From NCBI GenBank assembly GCA_019416685.1, contig DXWV01000026.1, positions 1 to 45,692 on the forward strand: a DNA stretch of 45,692 nt, written 5' to 3'. Below are positions 26,462-36,104 of this stretch, in pieces (the stretch's first letter is position 1; each line of letters begins with the position of its first letter). The notes under the pieces were generated by a model. The model saw only the letters and a program-made list of their open reading frames with translations, did not search any database and was not told where the DNA came from. Position numbers and translations under genes: made by a program. Source of the DNA: Bacteroides sp. GTDB taxonomy: Bacteria; Bacteroidota; Bacteroidia; Bacteroidales; Bacteroidaceae.

Positions 26462-28618
26462 ATGAATTTAAAAACGACCCTATTGGCAGGTTTATTATGT
26501 CTTGCAGGCATAGCCCACGCCATCGAAAAACCGGTAATAAAAATTGAGACCGGAAACACCAGCCTCATCTACCGTGTAGGTGACAACGGACGTCTTTACC
26601 AGTCATATTTGGGCAAACGGCTCAACCATGAAGCAGACATTGACCATCTGCCACAAGGGACCGAAGCCTATCTCACCCACGGTATGGAAGACTACTTTGA
26701 ACCGGCACTGCACATTGTGCATACTGACGGCAATCCTTCTACCTTATTAAAATATGTATCACACGACAGCCGGAAGCTCTCAGATGGTGTAAACGAAACT
26801 GTCATTACATTAGCAGACGACCAATATCCGGTAACTGTGAAGTTACACTATGTGGCTTATACTAATGAAAATATTATCAAAACGTTTACTGAAATCAGTC
26901 ATCGTGAAAAGAAGCCGGTAATGCTTCATAAGTATGCTTCTTCACTGTTACACCTCAATCATGACAAATACTTCCTTACAGAATTTGCCGGAGACTGGTC
27001 GCACGAAGCGAACGTCATGGAACGTGAACTGGCTTTCGGGAAAAAAGTCATTGATACCAAATTGGGAGCACGCGCCAATATGTTCGTTTCTCCTTTCTTC
27101 CAGTTGGCTGTAGATCAGCCTTCCGAAGAGAATGCAGGCGAAGTATTAGTGGGTACACTTGGCTGGACAGGCAATTTCAACTTCACTTTTGAAGTAGACA
27201 ACAAGAACCAGTTGCGCATCATCAGCGGTATTAATCCTTACGCATCAGAGTATAGTCTCCCTTCCGGCGAGATATTCCGTACACCGGATTTCTACTTCAC
27301 ATATAGCATGAACGGAAAAGGACAAGCCAGCCGCAATTTCCATGATTGGGCACGTCGTTATCAGGTAAAAGACGGTAATCAGACACGTATGACCCTACTA
27401 AACAACTGGGAAGCTACTTATTTTGATTTCGACGAAGAAAAACTGATCGGTTTGATGGACGAAGCCAAGAAATTAGGTGTGGATATGTTCCTGCTGGACG
27501 ATGGCTGGTTTGCTAACAAGTATCCCCGCAGCAGTGACCATCAAGGACTGGGTGACTGGATAGAAACAGCCGATAAATTGCCTAATGGTATAGGACGTCT
27601 GACAGCAGAAGCGAAAAAACACGGCATTAAGTTTGGTATCTGGATTGAACCTGAAATGGTAAACCCCAAAAGTGAACTTTACGAGAAGCACAAAGATTGG
27701 GTAATTCATCTGCCTAACCGCGAAGAATATTATTTCCGTAACCAAATGGTGTTAGATCTTAGTAATCCGGCCGTACAGGATCATGTATTCGGTGTTGTGG
27801 ATCAGTTAATGACTAAATACCCGGATCTTGCTTTCTTCAAATGGGATTGCAACAGCCCTATTACTAATATCTATTCGTCCTACCTGAAAGGGAAACAAAC
27901 ACATCTATATATTGACTATGTAAAAGGCTTATACAAAGTACTCGACCGCATAAAAGCCAAATATCCGAATCTGCCTATGATGTTGTGTGCCGGTGGTAGC
28001 GGACGTTCTGATTATGAAGCACTGAAGTATTTCACTGAATTCTGGCCCAGCGATAACACAGATCCTATTGAACGTCTGTTTATCCAATGGGGATTCTCAC
28101 AAGTATTCCCCAGTAAGACATTATGTGCCCACGTTACTACCTGGAACAAAGATGCCAGCATCAAGTTCCGTACAGATGTGGCAATGATGTGCAAACTGGG
28201 ATTTGATATCAAGATGAGCGATCTTAACTCAAACGAACAAGTGTATTGTCGTCAGGCTGTATCAGAATACAACCGCTTGAAACCGGTAATACTGGAAGGT
28301 GATCTCTATCGTCTTGTTTCACCTTATGGAAGTAATCATACTTCAAGTATGTATGTGAACAAGGATAAGAATCAAGCCATCGTATTCACATTTGATGTTT
28401 ATCCACGCTACGGTGAACATATCCTACCGATACGCCTACAAGGACTGGAAGCCAACAAGATGTATCAGGTAAAAGAAATTAATCTGATGCCAGGCGCTTC
28501 TTCTTCAGTAAACGGAAATGGTCAGATATTCTCGGGCGAATACCTGATGAATGTGGGACTTAATCTTTTCACAGGTAATAAATTAAACAGCCGGGTTGTT
28601 GAACTCATAGCACAGTAA
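26462..28618 (+). CDS. Secreted alpha-galactosidase, GH36
   Basis: The protein has 718 aa with signal peptide MNLKTTLLAGLLCLAGIAHA. GH36 hydrolases release terminal alpha-galactose with retention. The N-terminal beta-supersandwich spans about 22-310. The TIM barrel carries FLLDDGWF (about 343-350), KFGIWIEPEMVNPKSELYEKH, and the nucleophile Asp462 in FFKWDCNSPITN. The acid/base Asp531 is in EFWPSDNTDPIERLFIQWG. The order and spacing match canonical GH36 enzymes of full length. Substrates could be raffinose-type sugars, but the GH110/GH95 neighbours suggest host glycans. A GGAGATGGAA hairpin follows the gene. Confidence 0.95.
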   Translation: MNLKTTLLAGLLCLAGIAHAIEKPVIKIETGNTSLIYRVGDNGRLYQSYLGKRLNHEADIDHLPQGTEAYLTHGMEDYFEPALHIVHTDGNPSTLLKYVSHDSRKLSDGVNETVITLADDQYPVTVKLHYVAYTNENIIKTFTEISHREKKPVMLHKYASSLLHLNHDKYFLTEFAGDWSHEANVMERELAFGKKVIDTKLGARANMFVSPFFQLAVDQPSEENAGEVLVGTLGWTGNFNFTFEVDNKNQLRIISGINPYASEYSLPSGEIFRTPDFYFTYSMNGKGQASRNFHDWARRYQVKDGNQTRMTLLNNWEATYFDFDEEKLIGLMDEAKKLGVDMFLLDDGWFANKYPRSSDHQGLGDWIETADKLPNGIGRLTAEAKKHGIKFGIWIEPEMVNPKSELYEKHKDWVIHLPNREEYYFRNQMVLDLSNPAVQDHVFGVVDQLMTKYPDLAFFKWDCNSPITNIYSSYLKGKQTHLYIDYVKGLYKVLDRIKAKYPNLPMMLCAGGSGRSDYEALKYFTEFWPSDNTDPIERLFIQWGFSQVFPSKTLCAHVTTWNKDASIKFRTDVAMMCKLGFDIKMSDLNSNEQVYCRQAVSEYNRLKPVILEGDLYRLVSPYGSNHTSSMYVNKDKNQAIVFTFDVYPRYGEHILPIRLQGLEANKMYQVKEINLMPGASSSVNGNGQIFSGEYLMNVGLNLFTGNKLNSRVVELIAQ

Positions 28619-28632
28619 GAACAGAAAAACAA

Positions 28633-28665
28633 AGGAGATGGAACAAGAGATTCCATCTCCTCTTT
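28633..28665 (+). terminator. Intra-operon hairpin between GH36 and GH92 genes
   Basis: An 11-bp perfect stem (AGGAGATGGAA with TTCCATCTCCT) around CAAGAGA is followed by only CTTTAT. It is probably a weak terminator or a 3'-end stabiliser that lowers downstream expression. Confidence 0.6.
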
Positions 28666-28678
28666 ATACCATAACACA

Positions 28679-30883
28679 ATGAATCGAATACTATTAAGCA
28701 GCATCTTTACGTTCATGCTGACTACCGGCGATATGAAAGCCGGTGAACATACACAATACGTAAACCCCTTTATCGGAACAGGAGCCGTACACGGCAGCTT
28801 GTCCGGTAACAATTATCCGGGTGCTACCGTTCCTTTCGGAATGATACAATTAAGCCCCGATACCCGGGAAGCTCCCGACTGGGCACAAGCATCGGGATAT
28901 GATTACAATGACCAGACCATCTATGGATTTAGTCACACCCGCCTCAGTGGAACAGGAGCATCAGACTTGATCGACCTGTTACTTCTACCCACCAGTAACG
29001 GACATACTTCTTCAGCTTTCTCTCACACAACAGAAAAGGCTCAGCCCGGATACTACCAGGTGATGCTGACAGACGAAGGGATCAATGCCGAATTGACTGC
29101 AACCACACGAACAGGAATCCACCGATATAGCTACCCTAACGGAAAAGAAGCACAACTCATCATCGACTTAGACCATTCAGCCAATAAAGGAAGCTGGAAC
29201 CGTCGCATAATAAATTCTCAGATTCGTATCGTCAATGATCATGCCATCGAGGGATACCGCATCATTACAGGCTGGGCCAAACTACGAAAAGTCTATTTCT
29301 ACATAGAGTTTTCCAGTCCTATTCTCTCCTCGTCATTAAGAGACGGTGACCGCCGGTATGAAAACACACCCGTCATTAACGGCAGTAATCTGCATGCCAT
29401 GTTACGTTTCGGAAAGCTTAATGGAAAACCGTTAATCTGTAAGGTCGCTTTATCACCGGTATCCACTGATAACGCCCGGTTAAATCTAAAGCAGGAAGCC
29501 TCACATTGGGACTTCAACCAGTACATTACCAATGCTGACCGCCTATGGGAAAAAGAGCTGGAAAAAATCAGTATTCAAGGTACCAGTTTGCAAAAAACAA
29601 TATTCTATACGGCTTTATACCACACCATGATACAACCCAATACAATAAGTGATGTAAACGGAGAATATATGGCAGCCGATTACACCACCCGGCAACTGTC
29701 TGCAAACGAAATACACTACACTACTTTCTCTCTTTGGGATACGTTCAGAGGTGCTCATCCGCTTTATACATTACTCAACGCGGATCGTGTCACGGATTTC
29801 GTAAAAAGCATGATACGTCAATATGAGTATTATGGTTATCTGCCTATCTGGCAATTATGGGGACAAGACAACTACTGCATGATAGGTAACCACTCCATTC
29901 CCGTCATTGTAGATGCCATCTTAAAAGGAATACCCGGAATTGATATAGAAAAAGCTTATGAAGCCGTATACAACAGTTCGGTAATCTCCCATCCCAACTC
30001 ACCTTTTGAGGTATGGGAAAAATATGGATATATGCCCGAAAATATACAGACTCAATCAGTTTCCATTACTTTGGAGCAAGCCTTTGACGACTGGTGTGTG
30101 GCACAGTTAGCCAAAAAATTAGGAAAGAACGGTGACTACGAACGATTTATAAAACGCTCGGCTTTCTATCGTAATTTATTCAATCCGGAGACCGGATTCT
30201 TTCAGTCAAGAAACGACAAGGGAGAATGGATAGAGCCTTTTGATCCTTATAAATACGGAGCCAATGGCGGTTATCCTTTCACAGAGGGAAATGCCTGGCA
30301 ATACTTTTGGTATGTACCGCAAAACATCCCCGACCTCATTGCACTGACAGGAGGAAATAAAGCCTTTACAGCAAAACTGGATACATTCTTCACCGTCAGC
30401 CATCAAAGCGGTGAACTAAACGACAATGCTTCCGGTTTTGTAGGTCAATATGCTCATGGCAATGAACCCAGTCATCATGTAGCTTATCTATACACCTGTG
30501 CAGGAGAACCCTGGAAAACACAGAAGTATGTAGCGCACATCATGAACAACCTGTACAATGATACTTCTTCAGGATATGCCGGAAATGATGATTGTGGTGA
30601 GATGTCTGCCTGGTACATCTTCGGAGCACTTGGTTTCTACCCGGTCAACCCTGCAAGTGGCGAGTATATAATCGGCACTCCGATGCTGGAAGAAGCAACT
30701 ATACATCTGCGCGACGGAAAGACTTTTGCAATAAAAGCTCCCCGCAAAAAAGAAAATGAGATTTATATCCGCTCTATAAAGCTAAATGGTAAGAAGTATA
30801 CAAAAAATTATATCACACATCAGGATATACTGAATGGCGGTACCCTGGAATTTGTTATGAGTGCTACACCACAAAAGAAATAA
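28679..30883 (+). CDS. Secreted alpha-mannosidase, GH92
   Basis: The protein has 734 aa and an atypical short signal sequence (LLSSIFTFMLTTGDMKA). GH92 enzymes are calcium-dependent inverting exo-alpha-mannosidases, usually acting on host or yeast N-glycans. Family hallmarks are YVNPFIGTGAVHGSLSGNNYPGATVPFGMIQLSPDT at the N-terminus (key part NYPGATVPFGM) and YGFSHTRLSGTGASDLIDL. In the middle there are TFSLWDTFRGAHPLYTLL and HSIPVIVDAILKG. Near the C-terminus lie DCGEMSAWYIFGALGFYPVNP and the acidic GNDDCGEMS stretch, which contains the expected general base/calcium residues. Length is typical. Linkage specificity cannot be read. Confidence 0.95.
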   Translation: MNRILLSSIFTFMLTTGDMKAGEHTQYVNPFIGTGAVHGSLSGNNYPGATVPFGMIQLSPDTREAPDWAQASGYDYNDQTIYGFSHTRLSGTGASDLIDLLLLPTSNGHTSSAFSHTTEKAQPGYYQVMLTDEGINAELTATTRTGIHRYSYPNGKEAQLIIDLDHSANKGSWNRRIINSQIRIVNDHAIEGYRIITGWAKLRKVYFYIEFSSPILSSSLRDGDRRYENTPVINGSNLHAMLRFGKLNGKPLICKVALSPVSTDNARLNLKQEASHWDFNQYITNADRLWEKELEKISIQGTSLQKTIFYTALYHTMIQPNTISDVNGEYMAADYTTRQLSANEIHYTTFSLWDTFRGAHPLYTLLNADRVTDFVKSMIRQYEYYGYLPIWQLWGQDNYCMIGNHSIPVIVDAILKGIPGIDIEKAYEAVYNSSVISHPNSPFEVWEKYGYMPENIQTQSVSITLEQAFDDWCVAQLAKKLGKNGDYERFIKRSAFYRNLFNPETGFFQSRNDKGEWIEPFDPYKYGANGGYPFTEGNAWQYFWYVPQNIPDLIALTGGNKAFTAKLDTFFTVSHQSGELNDNASGFVGQYAHGNEPSHHVAYLYTCAGEPWKTQKYVAHIMNNLYNDTSSGYAGNDDCGEMSAWYIFGALGFYPVNPASGEYIIGTPMLEEATIHLRDGKTFAIKAPRKKENEIYIRSIKLNGKKYTKNYITHQDILNGGTLEFVMSATPQKK

Positions 30884-30888
30884 TCCGG

Positions 30889-32661
30889 ATGTTCATGAAA
30901 AGACTTTTATTCATATTTCTGCTATCTCTGAGTCCAAATGTTATAAACACTTGGGCTCAGAAAGCAGTAACAATCGATAAGGCCGGTAAATCCGAGCATA
31001 AACAGGGAAAGGTTATCCTTGTAACCCCACCGGAGAAAGGATATTGTAATTCTGTAATTCTCAGGGCATTTGAAGAGGCTGCCAAAGCGAAAGGACACCC
31101 TACTACGATTCAACTACAATTGGGACGCTATATTTTCGGACGTGATGAGTCCATTCATCAAAGGTACTTAATCTCTAATACCGCTTCTGAAAGCGAAGAT
31201 CCGGATCAGATAAAGCATATCGCTCTGCTACTAAAAGGATTGAAAAATATTACCATAGATGGCGATGGATCAACTCTACTGATGAATGGAGAAATGACCT
31301 CTTTCATTATAGACTCCTGTCGTAATATTACGTTAAAAAATTTCCATCTTGATTTTGTAGCTCCCACCCAGACTGAAATTGAAATAATAGAACAAGGAAA
31401 AAATCATCTTCTGGCAAAAGTACATCCGACCTCTCATTACAAAATAGAAAATGAAAAACTGATATGGAAAGGTAATGGATGGTCTTTTTCTGAGGGAATA
31501 GCACAGACTTATGACTGCAAAGAGGATGTCACCTGGAGAAGCTGGTGTCCACTGGACGGATTAAAGAGTACTGTAGAGTTACAACCCGGTTTGCTTTGGA
31601 TGAATTATCAGGAAAAGCCGGATACACCTCCGGGAATGGTATTTCAAATGAGGGATGCCATCCGTGATGAGGTATGCGGACTAATACAATATAGCCGCGA
31701 TATTCGTTTGGAGAATATTCGTATTTATTATGCCGGTAACTTTGGTATTGTCAGCCAATATAGTGAAAACCTGGCATTTGAACAATTGTATTTTGAGCCC
31801 GAACCGGGTAGCGGAAGAACCAATACCGGTTTTGCCGATTTTCTACAAGTTTCGGGATGCAAAGGAAAAGTACAGATTCAGAATTGCCGTTTTACCGGTG
31901 CACATGATGATCCGATCAACGTGCACGGTACTCACCTGCAAGTCGTAGAGTATCTTTCTGACAGAAAAGTCAAACTTGGCTTTATGCATCATCAGACTTT
32001 TGGTTTTCATGCTTTCTTTCCCGGTGATGAGGTGGCTTTCATTAATTCAAATACACTTTTGCCGATAGTTAAAGTAAAAGTAAAAAAAGTGACACGTGTA
32101 GATGATCGTCATGTTATTATAGAAATTGACCGCCAACTCCCTGAAACAGTCAGAAATACGGGACTGGTAGCAGTAGAGAATTTAACCTGGACCCCTGAAG
32201 TCTTTATTCGTAATAATTATTTCTCCAGAATACCAACACGAGGAATATTGGTCACTACGCGAAGAAAGGTCGTCATCGAAGACAATACCTTCTACCGTAT
32301 GCAAATGAGTGCAATACTGATAGCTGATGATGCCCGCAGCTGGTTCGAATCCGGTCCGGTGACTGATGTAACTATCCGTAGAAACAAATTTATAGAATGC
32401 GGAGAGCCTGTAATCAATGTAGCACCCGAAAACAATGTATACGCAGGTGCAGTACATCGCAATATATCTGTTACCGAGAATCATTTCCAATTAAAAGGAG
32501 AAACAGCCGTCAAAGCACGTTGTACTGATGGGTTAACAATTGCCGGCAACCTGATTGGACTGCCGGACGAGAACAAGAAGAAATCTATTGTTATCACTGA
32601 GCAATGCGAAAAGGTAAACATTCGGGATAATCAATATTATCAACGTTCCTCAGGATTTTAA
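30889..32661 (+). CDS. Secreted alpha-1,3-galactosidase, GH110
   Basis: GH110 enzymes remove alpha-1,3-linked galactose, the determinant of blood group B and of linear alpha-Gal epitopes. The protein has 590 aa (ATG 30895 is an equally good start) with a signal peptide ending near NTWAQ. It is a right-handed beta-helix built of short parallel-strand repeats (LKNITIDGDGSTLLMNGE, NITLKNFHLDF, RDIRLENIRIYYAGNFGI). The family hallmark GFADFLQVSGCKGKVQIQNC leads into FTGAHDDPINVHGTHLQV, with the acidic pair Asp340-Asp341 the probable catalytic site. It begins 5 nt after the GH92 stop, so the two are translationally linked. Confidence 0.92.
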   Translation: MFMKRLLFIFLLSLSPNVINTWAQKAVTIDKAGKSEHKQGKVILVTPPEKGYCNSVILRAFEEAAKAKGHPTTIQLQLGRYIFGRDESIHQRYLISNTASESEDPDQIKHIALLLKGLKNITIDGDGSTLLMNGEMTSFIIDSCRNITLKNFHLDFVAPTQTEIEIIEQGKNHLLAKVHPTSHYKIENEKLIWKGNGWSFSEGIAQTYDCKEDVTWRSWCPLDGLKSTVELQPGLLWMNYQEKPDTPPGMVFQMRDAIRDEVCGLIQYSRDIRLENIRIYYAGNFGIVSQYSENLAFEQLYFEPEPGSGRTNTGFADFLQVSGCKGKVQIQNCRFTGAHDDPINVHGTHLQVVEYLSDRKVKLGFMHHQTFGFHAFFPGDEVAFINSNTLLPIVKVKVKKVTRVDDRHVIIEIDRQLPETVRNTGLVAVENLTWTPEVFIRNNYFSRIPTRGILVTTRRKVVIEDNTFYRMQMSAILIADDARSWFESGPVTDVTIRRNKFIECGEPVINVAPENNVYAGAVHRNISVTENHFQLKGETAVKARCTDGLTIAGNLIGLPDENKKKSIVITEQCEKVNIRDNQYYQRSSGF

Positions 32662-32680
32662 TTAAGTAGTACTATTAATC

Positions 32681-35092
32681 ATGAAAAATATGACACATTT
32701 AAAAACTTATTTAGCAGCAGTAACCCTGGCACTTACAGGATGCCAAAGTACGAATAATGCAGGTGAAACCGCAGAGTTGTGGTATACTCAACCAGCAAAA
32801 GAATGGATGGAATCCCTGCCTATCGGCAATGGTCGGTTGGGTGCCATGACTTATGGTGGAATTGAAGAAGAAACGCTGGCCCTGAATGAATCTTCAATGT
32901 GGTCGGGACAGTTCAATGAGAATCAGGATAGACCATTCGGTCGCGCCAAGCTGGATAATTTGAGAAAACTATTTTTCGAAGGAAAGTTGTGGGAAGGAAA
33001 TCATATAGCCGGTGATAACCTGAATGGCATGCAAACATCTTTTGGTACCCATCTTCCTATAGGTGATTTGAAAATGAAGTTTACTTATCCCGAAGGTGAT
33101 ATTACAGACTATCGCCGTTCACTAAGTTTAAATGAAGCGATCAGCAGTGTTTCTTTTAATGCAGGTGGGGTAAATTATAAACGTGAATACTTTGCTACGA
33201 ATCCTGATAATGTACTTGTTCTTCGTTTATCAGCAGATAAGCCAAAGTCTGTTACCATGGATATGGCTCTGGATCTAATGCGCCAGTCAGAATTTACCGT
33301 CGAGGATAATCAGTTAATATTTACCGGTAAAGTAGACTTTCCATTACACGGTCCGGGCGGTGTGAATTTTGAAGGAAGAATAGCCGTATTGCCCGATAAT
33401 GGCGAAGTAAAAATGGATAAAGCAGGCGTCAGTGTGAACAATGCTGATGCGGTAACAATAATTGTAGACGTACGTACCAATTATAAAAATCCTGATTATA
33501 AAGCTTTGTGCGCAACAACAGTCAAGGAGGCCGGTATGAAACCCTACGAAACACTGAAGCAGACACATATAAAAGATTATTCAGATTTATTCAACCGGGT
33601 AGAACTATGTTTAGGCAAGGACTCCAACGACACCATACCTACAGATATTCGCTGGAAACAAATACGATCAGGAAAAACAGATACAAGCTTTGATGTTTTG
33701 TACTTCCAGTACGGCCGTTATCTGACAATTGCCAGTTCACGCGAAAACTCACCACTACCGATTGCTCTGCAAGGTTTCTTTAATGACAATCAAGCTTGTA
33801 ACATGGGATGGACAAATGACTATCATCTCGATATAAATACGGAACAAAACTACTGGGTATCCAATGTAGGAAATTTAGCAGAATGCAATACCCCCCTCTT
33901 CAATTACATCAAAGACTTATCTGTTCATGGAGCAAAAACAGCCGAAGTTGTATATGGCTGCAAAGGTTGGACAGCAAATACAACTGCCAATATTTGGGGA
34001 TATACTCCATCATCCGGAAGTATTATCTGGGGACTATTCCCTCTGGCCAGTTCATGGATAACTACGCACCTATGGACGCAGTATGAATATACACAGGACA
34101 AAAAGTATCTGGCGGAAGTAGCTTATCCTTTACTGAAAGGTAATGCTGAGTTTATACTTGATTATATGGCAGAAAATCCGACCAATGGTTATTTGATGAC
34201 AGGCCCAAGTATCTCACCGGAAAATTGGTTCAAAACAGCAGACGGACAGGAAATGGTAGCCTCTATGATGCCTACCTGTGACCGTGAGCTGGTGCACGAA
34301 ATCTTTACTTCCTGTATTCAGGCTGCTGATATTTTAGGAATTGACGAAACATTCAGCGATAGCCTACAAATAGCTTTGGCCAAACTTCCTCCTATACAGT
34401 TACGTGCAAACGGAGCTATCCGCGAGTGGTTTGAAGACTATGAAGAAGCACACCCTAATCATCGTCACACCTCTCACCTACTGGCTTTATATCCTTTCTC
34501 ACAAATCACTTTGGAGAAAACACCCGAACTCGCAGCAGCAGCCCGTAAAACGATAGAAGCACGTCTTGCTGCAGAAAACTGGGAAGATACAGAATGGAGT
34601 CGTGCCAATATGATCTGTTTTTATGCCCGCCTGAAGGATGCAGAAGAAGCTTACAAAAGCGTAAAGACCCTCCAGGGGATGTTATCACGCGAAAATCTCT
34701 TAACCGTTTCGCCAGGCGGTATAGCCGGAGCCCCGAATGATATTTATTCATTCGACGGAAATCCTGCAGGAGCAGCCGGAATGGCTGAGATGTTAATACA
34801 AAACCACGAAGGGTATGTTGAATTCCTGCCTTGCTTACCGGCAGCATGGAAGAATGGTCAATTCAAAGGTTTATGTATTCGTGGAGGAGCTGAAGTTTCG
34901 GCACAATGGGAAAATACTTTGATCCAACACGCATCACTGAAAGCCACAGCTGACAACACATTTACTGTAAAACTTCCTACCGAAAAGAAGTATACGGTAA
35001 CCTTGAACGGAAAAAAAGTCTCGGCAGAAACCGATAGCAAGGGATTAATCACTGTTGAAATGAAAGCCCAGGACTTGCTGGAAATCAAATAA
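32681..35092 (+). CDS. GH95 alpha-L-fucosidase/galactosidase lipoprotein
   Basis: GH95 enzymes invert alpha-1,2-L-fucose (or alpha-L-galactose) from glycans. The protein has 803 aa and a lipobox LTGC near residue 20, so it is surface- or periplasm-anchored. The N-terminal domain opens with LWYTQPAKEWMESLPIGNGRLGAM and LALNESSMWSG, both hallmarks. The (alpha/alpha)6 barrel carries DYHLDINTEQNYW (about 381-393), the acid Glu514 in GPSISPENWF, and HRHTSHLLALYPFSQ (about 594). A beta tail follows. Active-site parts appear intact. Beside GH110 it could remove the alpha-1,2-Fuc of the H/B antigen. It is the last gene of the operon. Confidence 0.95.
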   Translation: MKNMTHLKTYLAAVTLALTGCQSTNNAGETAELWYTQPAKEWMESLPIGNGRLGAMTYGGIEEETLALNESSMWSGQFNENQDRPFGRAKLDNLRKLFFEGKLWEGNHIAGDNLNGMQTSFGTHLPIGDLKMKFTYPEGDITDYRRSLSLNEAISSVSFNAGGVNYKREYFATNPDNVLVLRLSADKPKSVTMDMALDLMRQSEFTVEDNQLIFTGKVDFPLHGPGGVNFEGRIAVLPDNGEVKMDKAGVSVNNADAVTIIVDVRTNYKNPDYKALCATTVKEAGMKPYETLKQTHIKDYSDLFNRVELCLGKDSNDTIPTDIRWKQIRSGKTDTSFDVLYFQYGRYLTIASSRENSPLPIALQGFFNDNQACNMGWTNDYHLDINTEQNYWVSNVGNLAECNTPLFNYIKDLSVHGAKTAEVVYGCKGWTANTTANIWGYTPSSGSIIWGLFPLASSWITTHLWTQYEYTQDKKYLAEVAYPLLKGNAEFILDYMAENPTNGYLMTGPSISPENWFKTADGQEMVASMMPTCDRELVHEIFTSCIQAADILGIDETFSDSLQIALAKLPPIQLRANGAIREWFEDYEEAHPNHRHTSHLLALYPFSQITLEKTPELAAAARKTIEARLAAENWEDTEWSRANMICFYARLKDAEEAYKSVKTLQGMLSRENLLTVSPGGIAGAPNDIYSFDGNPAGAAGMAEMLIQNHEGYVEFLPCLPAAWKNGQFKGLCIRGGAEVSAQWENTLIQHASLKATADNTFTVKLPTEKKYTVTLNGKKVSAETDSKGLITVEMKAQDLLEIK

Positions 35093-35121
35093 GACTCATA
35101 CCGTAAAATGAAAAAGAAAGC

Positions 35122-35157
35122 AGAGGGCATATTCAACAATATGCTCTCTACTTTTTT
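35122..35157 (+). terminator. Terminator of the glycan operon
   Basis: A 12-bp stem (AGAGGGCATATT with AATATGCTCTCT, one G-U) closes the loop CAAC and is followed by ACTTTTTT. It lies 30 nt after the GH95 stop. The convergent AraC gene ends at 35156. Confidence 0.85.
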
Positions 35158-35992
35158 ATAAAGCCGGAACATCTGTATATAAGCCCCTCCTCAACTGTGA
35201 CGGTACCACATGATACTTCTCTTTAAACTTCCGGGAGAAATGCGCCAGGGTTTCAAACCCCAGTTCCCAGTAAATATCCGAAGGCTTCTGATGCTCTTCC
35301 GCTATCTTATAGTAAGCAACCTCCAGGCGTTTATCAATCAACCACTTATTAGGGGTCGTTCCAAATAGACGGATGAACTCCCGGCGAAACGTAGAAAGAC
35401 TCCTGCCCGAAAACTCTGCAAAATGCTCCAAAGGGGCATTAAACATATAGTTAGCATTCATAAACTCAACCAGATCTTTCTGCACCAATGGGTTACTAAA
35501 CAAAGAAGCAACAATTTCCTTATCTGTAAAAGTCAGTAAATGAAGGCATTCTTCCAATTTAAGTTCAATCAATCTCCTATCCAAATGAACTCCCTCATCC
35601 GAATAAACAGCAAGCGAAGCAAACAAAGCTTTCAAAAATGTATTCTCATTTATCTTCTTAAAATAAAATGAAGTATAACTCGTACATACCGGCACCAGAT
35701 TATTTTGTGCATAAGACTTTAAAAACTTCTCCGTAAGGTTCAGACAGAGCAAACGGCAATATCCATTCTTACCAGGCGTTATCTTTATCTTCGAGAATCC
35801 ACCACGGTTCACAAAAAAATAATCACCTGCTCTCGCTGCAATATGCTCTCCGGAGCAAGACAGCGCAATCATTCCTTCCGTCACTTTTATCAGTTTGTAA
35901 TTACGCTCATACAATTCCTTCTGTGTCGGTTCATCATAACATACAAAATAAAAAGGCTCTTCGGATTTCCGAAACTCACGTTGATGATTCAT
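35156..35992 (-). CDS. AraC-family transcriptional regulator
   Basis: Start 35992 gives 278 aa; the longer frame uses a TTG upstream of its own promoter box. The N-terminal half is a cupin-like effector domain (about 20-110), with LIKVTEGMIALSCSGEHIAARAGDYFFVNRGG. The C-terminal half (about 180-275) has two helix-turn-helix motifs: PLEHFAEFSGRSLSTFRREF and PSDIYWELGFETLAHFSRKFKEKYHVVPSQLRR, the AraC/XylS signature. It converges on the glycan operon and diverges from the membrane/kinase fusion, so either could be its target. The -7 box lies only 5 nt upstream of the ATG. Confidence 0.92.
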   Translation of the reverse strand: MNHQREFRKSEEPFYFVCYDEPTQKELYERNYKLIKVTEGMIALSCSGEHIAARAGDYFFVNRGGFSKIKITPGKNGYCRLLCLNLTEKFLKSYAQNNLVPVCTSYTSFYFKKINENTFLKALFASLAVYSDEGVHLDRRLIELKLEECLHLLTFTDKEIVASLFSNPLVQKDLVEFMNANYMFNAPLEHFAEFSGRSLSTFRREFIRLFGTTPNKWLIDKRLEVAYYKIAEEHQKPSDIYWELGFETLAHFSRKFKEKYHVVPSQLRRGLYTDVPAL

Positions 35993-35997
35993 AATGG

Positions 35998-36005
35998 CAA
36001 AGATA
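35998..36005 (-). promoter_or_regulatory. -7 box of the AraC gene, abutting the start codon
   Basis: The minus strand reads TATCTTTG. The predicted transcription start falls at or within a few bases of the ATG at 35992, suggesting a leaderless or near-leaderless mRNA. Confidence 0.5.
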
Positions 36006-36029
36006 ATTAATATGACTCTTACAGACAAC

Positions 36030-36086
36030 TAATTTTGCAACTTAGCGACAAGTCCGGTAAGATTAAACTGCTTAATTTTGCAACTT
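36030..36086 (+). promoter_or_regulatory. Tandem identical promoter boxes of the membrane/kinase fusion gene
   Basis: TAATTTTGCAACTT occurs at 36030-36043 and again at 36073-36086. Each copy includes a TAnnTTTG -7 box, and the ATG is at 36105. This suggests two tandem promoters or a duplicated regulator site. Confidence 0.6.
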
Positions 36087-36104
36087 GAAATAAAACAAAG
36101 CAGT

